Under the pieces are notes generated by a model. It had not been told where the DNA came from and ran no database searches. It worked only from the letters and a program-made list of their open reading frames with translations. A stretch of DNA of 64,000 bases, from the NCBI GenBank assembly GCA_051453625.1, contig JBOZIK010000001.1:16166988-16230987 (forward strand). The letters are read 5' to 3'. This DNA comes from Welwitschia mirabilis (lineage: Eukaryota > Gnetophyta > Gnetopsida > Welwitschiales). Positions 57,597-64,000 of this stretch are shown here, one piece after another. The position numbers and the translations under genes were made by a program. Numbering within the stretch: position 1 is the stretch's first letter; each line of letters starts with the position of its first letter.

Positions 57597-57893
57597 TCAT
57601 GTGACACAAGCTGTAGAGAAAGCAGCATGAGTTGCAGGTTGTGATAAAAGGAAGAATGCAAGAAGATCAAACAGATCTGAACTGGAGTCACTACTTCTCC
57701 CTCCGTTGCTGGTATGATCTTCCTCGAGATCGCTCTTCTTAGTTATTTTACTTGTTCTTTTGAAGGACACAAAGGAAAGAGGTGCAGCAGCTATGACAAT
57801 AGCGTAGGATTGAGCTTCAGCTTCCGCGTCCTTGAAAGACTGAAGATCGAAAAGCTCTGAATGGGAATCCCTATCTCTCTGCATTTCCATCAT
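57597..57893 (-). CDS. Hypothetical 98-residue protein or first-exon fragment
   Basis: ATG at 57893, stop at 57597. The product is acidic in its first half and has two related segments, SHSELFDLQSF near residue 12 and SDSSSDLFDLLAF near residue 69, each Ser/Asp-rich before LFDL. Similar SD-SSDLFE words occur in phytochrome kinase substrate and BIG GRAIN1-like plant proteins, but nothing else of those families is visible, so no name is given. The base composition is balanced and the codons unlike the surrounding repeat DNA. It could be a small gene, a captured fragment or one exon. No TATA box or splice signals were confirmed. Confidence 0.35.
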   Translation of the reverse strand: MMEMQRDRDSHSELFDLQSFKDAEAEAQSYAIVIAAAPLSFVSFKRTSKITKKSDLEEDHTSNGGRSSDSSSDLFDLLAFFLLSQPATHAAFSTACVT

Positions 57894-57899
57894 GTTCTT

Positions 57900-58740
57900 T
57901 CATGTTATTCTGCACATAAGTTTTATCACGCGCTACTTCTGTACATCTAGGATTTTCAGAAGGCACATTATTGCACGCGATTTTCGAAACGCGAGTTCTG
58001 CTGTTGTTCCTGCGCTTCGATTCCTCAAGCTAAACAAAGAAGCTACGAATCCTGCCATAGGTCTACACTGAAAACCCATTCTTTGCGTCCGTTTTCTTCA
58101 TTTCCTTTCTCTCGTCTGGATTTATTTGATCAGCGGCGCTCGGAAGAAACGAAGCGGAAGAGCAGGAGCAACTTCGCCGTGTCAGCCAACACAGACAAGA
58201 AGAAACACTCGCAAGAGAAGCAAAAATTCACTTACAATTCTCATTCTTTAAATCTGCGATTTCTGTCATCATTCTTTAAATCCAGATTCAAAGATTTCCA
58301 GGATTCTGAAATAATAATTCGCATTATGAAGTGTAAAATGGAGATGCGGACTGTGGATTACGTAAGAAGATTGTGGATCGAAGCGCGAAAGGAAAAGGAC
58401 GGACGAGAAAGAGAAGAAAGAATCACTGTATCTTCTGCAAGAACTTCCAACCGCAAAAGTTCACGATTTTCTGTCTTACTTTTGTCATTTCAGAGTGCTC
58501 TGGTTTCATCTTGCGTACGACGAGTGAAGTGGAGACGCCGCAGGAGTGGTGGTCCATTGTCCATGCTCTGCAAAGGGAAAAAACCCTGTTTTGACAGGCA
58601 TTGCAGTAAAAAGTGTCGCCAAGTGCTTTGGTTATGTCTTCGCATGTGAATGGCAAATTGCAGCACATGAAACTTTTGGCTGGTCGACACGGTCGCTACC
58701 TATGCGATCCGTACCATGTCACGTTTGTAAGTAGAAGGTT
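57900..58740 (+). other. G+C-richer genic-looking island with overlapping frames
   Basis: The stretch has CpG-containing words (AAACGCGAG, GCGGCGCTCGG, ACGACGAGTG) that are almost absent elsewhere in the window. The plus strand has an open frame to 58649; its longest form would need a TTG start at 58083, so the first usable ATG is about 58326. A second plus frame reads ETPQEWWSIVHALQRE and a third KNPVLTGIAVKSVAKCFGYV, as if one protein were split by a frameshift near 58575. A minus-strand frame (58668-58423) overlaps both. None is recognised. Confidence 0.35.
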
Positions 58741-59006
58741 TGAAAGTATTCCGTTATGTTTGTAATTGCTGAGTTTTCAAAGCTTGTTATGTTTGTAAGT
58801 CTTAGTTTAATTTGTACGAATCATAATCATAGTCTAGGTACTGGACATTTGGTGGCTCGATTTATCTGCACCAGAATATTCAAGAGGGAGTTTCGCAGTT
58901 TAGTGTAAGTAATATACATCTACGCTTTCTTGTACCATATTGCATAACAAATAAGAGAAATAAGTGCAATACAATTTCTTGTAAACTCATTTATCAAAAT
59001 AGCAAA
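58741..59006. other. Intergenic, nothing recognised
   Basis: Short A+T-rich stretch running into the largest gap of the window. Confidence 0.5.
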
Positions 59007-59968
59007 NNNNNNNNNNNNNNNNNNNNNNNNNNNNNNNNNNNNNNNNNNNNNNNNNNNNNNNNNNNNNNNNNNNNNNNNNNNNNNNNNNNNNNNNNNNNNN
59101 NNNNNNNNNNNNNNNNNNNNNNNNNNNNNNNNNNNNNNNNNNNNNNNNNNNNNNNNNNNNNNNNNNNNNNNNNNNNNNNNNNNNNNNNNNNNNNNNNNNN
59201 NNNNNNNNNNNNNNNNNNNNNNNNNNNNNNNNNNNNNNNNNNNNNNNNNNNNNNNNNNNNNNNNNNNNNNNNNNNNNNNNNNNNNNNNNNNNNNNNNNNN
59301 NNNNNNNNNNNNNNNNNNNNNNNNNNNNNNNNNNNNNNNNNNNNNNNNNNNNNNNNNNNNNNNNNNNNNNNNNNNNNNNNNNNNNNNNNNNNNNNNNNNN
59401 NNNNNNNNNNNNNNNNNNNNNNNNNNNNNNNNNNNNNNNNNNNNNNNNNNNNNNNNNNNNNNNNNNNNNNNNNNNNNNNNNNNNNNNNNNNNNNNNNNNN
59501 NNNNNNNNNNNNNNNNNNNNNNNNNNNNNNNNNNNNNNNNNNNNNNNNNNNNNNNNNNNNNNNNNNNNNNNNNNNNNNNNNNNNNNNNNNNNNNNNNNNN
59601 NNNNNNNNNNNNNNNNNNNNNNNNNNNNNNNNNNNNNNNNNNNNNNNNNNNNNNNNNNNNNNNNNNNNNNNNNNNNNNNNNNNNNNNNNNNNNNNNNNNN
59701 NNNNNNNNNNNNNNNNNNNNNNNNNNNNNNNNNNNNNNNNNNNNNNNNNNNNNNNNNNNNNNNNNNNNNNNNNNNNNNNNNNNNNNNNNNNNNNNNNNNN
59801 NNNNNNNNNNNNNNNNNNNNNNNNNNNNNNNNNNNNNNNNNNNNNNNNNNNNNNNNNNNNNNNNNNNNNNNNNNNNNNNNNNNNNNNNNNNNNNNNNNNN
59901 NNNNNNNNNNNNNNNNNNNNNNNNNNNNNNNNNNNNNNNNNNNNNNNNNNNNNNNNNNNNNNNNNNNN
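59007..59968. other. Assembly gap (962 N)
   Basis: Undetermined bases. The long minus-strand frame over this region is made of N only. The gap ends 28 bases before a double microsatellite, a common cause of assembly breaks. Confidence 0.95.
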
Positions 59969-59996
59969 ACATTAATTAACTTCCCTTAAACACCAA

Positions 59997-60026
59997 TATC
60001 TATCTATCTATCTATCTATGTAGACA

Positions 60027-60076
<50 letters not shown>
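59997..60076 (+). repeat. Compound microsatellite (TATC)n-(CA)n
   Basis: About five TATC units, then GTAGACAGA, then about 24 CA units. Likely to be length-variable. Confidence 0.95.
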
Positions 60077-60077
<1 letters not shown>

Positions 60078-61501
60078 TCAAAATTAGAGTTATGTCTCAC
60101 ATGTAACTTAACTGGTGGTTCAGGCATCTTTGAGATGATGAATTTAGCAATGTACATGCTAAAACACATTATAAATTAAGGAAGAATATGCACTTCATAT
60201 TGTACATTGTGTTTTAAAGGGTATAATATAAGCATAGAAGTAAGATGGAGAATAATAAGATGAAATACAAAAATGAAACTATGATGCCATTAATTAACTT
60301 GAAGAATGTTGTTGTTGCGATTTGTGGTAATCTTTCTAGTGACTTGAAATAATGACTTAAACAAATTTTTTTAATCCAATAAATATGATCTTTCTAGATC
60401 TTAGGTTAAAAAGATATTGAAATAAATATTTAAATTTAATTCTGAAAATGAAATGCTTGCTACTTTTAGAAAACCATAATTAAAAAGAAAGTGATTTTAT
60501 AAAAAACTATAATAAAATAATTCTAAAATGTCTTGAAATTAATAGGGGAAAAAACACAGAAAATGATAACCCATTTAGAGAAATAGAAAAATTCCCTTTC
60601 TAGATGGATTACAAATGAAGAAAATAGAATTGGAAAGTTTTGTAGATTGAACTATCACAATAGAATAAAATGATGTTTTTAAAGCAGTAAATAACATTTT
60701 CTGCTAGGTAAAATTCTAAGATAGAATGATTAATGTGTAAAATATACTTAGAATGATTTAAAGACAAACTTTAATGACTTTAAAAGATGACTTAAAACTT
60801 TCAAACTAATTTAGACATTTTTCTAAGGAGAGAGAATGATAAATGAAGTAAAGAATTTAGAAATAGACAAATCATAAAATTTACTTATCATCTCAAAAAA
60901 AGTAATATAGAAATCCCCTTTTTAGATAAATTAAAAATAATAGAAATAAAACTAAACAGTTATGTAGATGGAAAATGACAGTTTAGTAAACAAGACAAAA
61001 CAATTTTGCAAACAAAACAGGATAGTTTAACAAAGAGAGTTTTCAGAATGAGGAGACAATGCTTTCAAAGTTTTAAATAGCATTTTCAAGTAATCAAATT
61101 TTTGAAATGAAATAAAAAATATATAGAATGCACTTAGAGTAAAATATAACTTACCAGTTTTAGTCTAAGTTAAGCCCTTTAAGAAGTAGAAGTAGGAGAA
61201 ATCCTTAACTCTTAGCCTGATGACAATGGATGCATTTGGTTCTTCACCAGAAAGCTCCTTCTAATGATTAGATTATTGAATCTCCTCATTTTTTTTTTAT
61301 TTTTTTCCCTAGCTCTTGGAATCGATTTATGTTAAGGAGAGGTAAGTAAGAGGTTAAGAGAATGATGGTACGTGGGAAAATTTATTAGAATTCATTTTAG
61401 AGAAAATAGTAATAGGTGAAAGATATGTGGATTAGAGTTAGAAGTTAATTTGGACTTTTCCTCTTATTTTTGAAGATAGTCATTGAAACTATTCTGAAGT
61501 T

Positions 61502-61615
61502 AAAGTTCTGGAGATAGACTTCTAAATACAAACTTCTAAAAATAGACTTCTATACATAGACTTCTAAAAATAGATTTTTGGATATAGATTTCTAAATATA
61601 GATTTCTAAATCATA
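61502..61615 (+). repeat. Minisatellite, unit about 14-16 bp
   Basis: Seven or eight variants of ATAGACTTCTAAAA follow one another from GGAGATAGACTTCTAAA to AGATTTCTAAATCATAAC. Confidence 0.8.
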
Positions 61616-61804
61616 ACTTATTTTGATGTTTGATGAATTTTTCATCATAATTTATTCCCTTTTTTAAAGCAAAGCATTACTAAGTGCTTTGTGATAAATG
61701 TTTTCTGTAATTTAATGAAGAACTTGAGAATGATAATACTAGATAAAGAACTAGAACTTCTTGATTGCCCTTATGATTTATTTCTAATAATGCCTTGATC
61801 AGAT

Positions 61805-61857
61805 TTCTTCTTCTTCTTCTTCTTCTTCTTCTTCTTCTTCTTCTTCTTCTTCTTCTT
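61805..61857 (+). repeat. (TTC)n microsatellite
   Basis: About 17 uninterrupted TTC units followed by a T run. Confidence 0.95.
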
Positions 61858-64000
61858 TTTTAATAATCCTGTCATCATGTTTTGAATGTTCCTGGGATGT
61901 TCTCCTTCTTGTATTCTTCCCTGTAAATTAGAAATTTTACTTTCTATAAGATACAGTGTTATATCATGATTGAAAAATATATAATTTTTTGCTAAAATTA
62001 TGAAATTTTAAAGGAAAATTAGACCCTTTTTTTTTTTTTTATTCTTTTCAAAATAGATACTAAGGAAATATATATTTTAAAAGTTTTTTCGGTTTTTTAT
62101 TATTATTACCTTTATTTCTTTAGATTCTATTTTTATTTTTAAAATTTTTTCTATTCTTATTTATTTATTCAACTTTTTTCCCTTAATCTATTTGTAAATC
62201 TTTATAAGCATCTAAGAGCTAATAATATTTTATTTTTTATTATATGACATTTTTTTCGGTTTTGTTTTGTCTAATTCAAAGTTAAAAAGTGGTGGAATGA
62301 GTGGTTCCTTAAACTCTTTTTCATCATGAGTCATGGGCGTCGCTTTTAGGATATCTATTTCTAGATGTAATTTTATATCATATTTTTTTATGTATTTTAT
62401 TTTCTGATGGCATAGAGAAATTACTATCTTTAAATTGTAAATCCAGATTTTTCATAGAATTAAATTAAATGAGGAACTGCTTCCAAGAACATGGAAATGC
62501 ATACAATGTATAATGTTTTCAATTTTTATGTTTAAATCAAGTATACCTAAATTGTACTTTGAATTATCACCCAACCATTATTTTAAAAACCTCTTTTTTA
62601 TTTAAAAACCTCTTTTTTATTCATTACTGGTGAATAAAATTTCTTGGTTAATATATAAGATTGATATGTTATTGGGAGAATGCATTTTTATGTCTTAATG
62701 CCCAAATTACTTATGGAATATTTTTGTAGTAGCTTGTTTAAGATTAAAATTGTGCAAATAGTTTTGTTTTATGTTGGATTTGAGACTTGAAACACTATTT
62801 TCTTGTCTATTTTCTAGAGTTTATGTAACCCATTATAAATCTAGTAAGGTTATCCTAATTCATATTAAAAGTGTTTTTAACCATAAAAATGACATAAGTC
62901 TTAGTATACATTTAGATGACAGCATTCTGTGATTAAGTATAAATATATTCTTTAAAACTCAAGTCTATTAGAAATGTAAAGTTCTTCATTGGAGGCATCT
63001 AGTAAGTAATCTAGATCAATTTCTCTTTTATTTTACATTATGACTTACACTATATACCTTCATTTCCAACAGTCATTAATGTCATGCTATTTAACTCAGT
63101 GATATTAATAATATTTATTTTAATTGTACCATTTCAGTTTAGGGGCATTTGGACTTTACTATTTTGGTGAATGTAGTTTAATTTCCCCTTCACTAAAGGA
63201 TAGTATGGATCCAAAAAAACACATATTTAGCTCTGTAAATTATCTTGTAGGTAATCGATTACTTTTGATAACTGATACTACTTTAAAGACTAGCATGTTA
63301 TCATTTGTTTTTGGGTTTGATTGACTTTTAAATGTTGTTTTTAATTCATCATTTTCTTTTTTACTAATTTTTATTTTATAGGTGAGGTTTAGAACTTGTT
63401 CAAATGATTCTAATTTTTGCGTTCTAACTTATTTTTAAACGTAGAATAGAAAAAGCTTTGAGAATAAGTAGCCATTTCTTTTTTAACAATATTAAATTTT
63501 AATTAAACGGCTAAGTTTTCTAACTTTTTTAAAAATTTAGTAATCAATTCATCTCATTTTTTTTTTATGTTAATTAACATTTCTAGTGAAACTGGTGAGG
63601 TAAAGTTCATTGAGTATTGATTTGAAAAGAACCTAAACATTTTGACTATTTTTGTAATTGAATGTGTAGTTCATTTGAGATATTGTTCAAGCTTTAACCC
63701 TTGTAAATATCTACAAAATAGGTGTAGGCTTATTTTTAAGTTAATTTGATGGAAGGAGCACTCATGTTTAAAGTTTTTAATGTGCATGATAGATTCTTTG
63801 GTTCCACTTAACATTTTGAATTTAAAGAGATTAGCAGGCAAAAGTTTCTTATAAGAAACTAGAGGATGTATGGGGAGTTGATTATATCATCTATTACCTT
63901 AGTTGTGGATTGTTTGACTGACTTTCTTAATTTGTCTTTAGCATGCCAAACTATAGTAAACATATTATATATTTGAATTAATTTGAATATGTTTAACTAT

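Larger units (their letters stand above)
60077..64000. other. A+T-rich intergenic DNA
   Basis: No domain or element end was recognised on either strand, apart from the simple repeats listed separately. The 66-codon plus-strand frame at 63124-63324 has no recognisable motif. Confidence 0.45.

Noticed and set aside
58423-58668. AN1-type zinc finger suggested by LPFTCE, CNACQNRVFSLC and HHSC on the minus strand
   Set aside because: The Cys/His spacing does not fit C-x2-C-x9-12-C-x1-2-C-x4-C-x2-H-x5-H-x-C, and the opposite strand is equally open.
58920-59972. 350-codon minus-strand frame
   Set aside because: It is made almost entirely of N; only about 30 codons are real sequence.
63124-63324. 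66-residue plus-strand ORF
   Set aside because: No motif, A+T-rich codons, no neighbours to support it.

Overview
The window looks like nuclear DNA of a flowering plant, probably a eudicot, from a draft assembly. It is strongly A+T-rich, has no operon-like gene packing, and contains eleven runs of N. What can be recognised is almost entirely decayed plant transposable elements: Ty1/Copia and Ty3/Gypsy LTR retrotransposons, a CACTA-type DNA transposon and a TRIM-like array. No intact protein-coding gene can be defended. No rRNA, tRNA or CRISPR was seen. Most coordinates of decayed domains are approximate, because the reading frames are broken by stops and indels and were followed by eye.

Layout. 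(1) 1-2453: 5' half of a Copia element on the minus strand (LTR, primer binding site, gag-deleted protease, integrase). (2) 2454-5680: unassigned, including a purine-rich stretch. (3) 5680-14340: a composite block made of an Athila-like Gypsy pol on the plus strand and a chromovirus-like Gypsy pol on the minus strand. (4) About 14575 to 55330: a second, tandem copy of the same block, split at 16218/45904 by a 29.7-kb insertion with CACTA-type ends. (5) Inside that insertion (16219-45903) are a small captured host-gene fragment (about 16919-17180), a complete but dead Athila-like Gypsy element on the minus strand with an extra internal LTR (18757-34349), and a Copia element on the minus strand carrying gag, a protease remnant and an envelope-position ORF but no visible reverse transcriptase (36150-44682). 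(6) 55431-56800: TRIM-like miniature LTR units, partly hidden by a gap. (7) 57380-58740: a short G+C-richer island that looks more genic than anything else, with a 98-codon minus-strand ORF. (8) 58741-64000: A+T-rich intergenic DNA with microsatellites.

How the parts relate. The order of events can be read from the nesting. Two Gypsy elements inserted head-to-head, the composite was duplicated in tandem, a CACTA-type element entered the second copy, and two further LTR retrotransposons then entered the CACTA element. Many premature stops sit at conserved Arg, Gln or Trp positions and fit single C-to-T or G-to-A changes, as expected for long-methylated repeats. Two assembly gaps are flanked by identical sequence and are probably false gaps.
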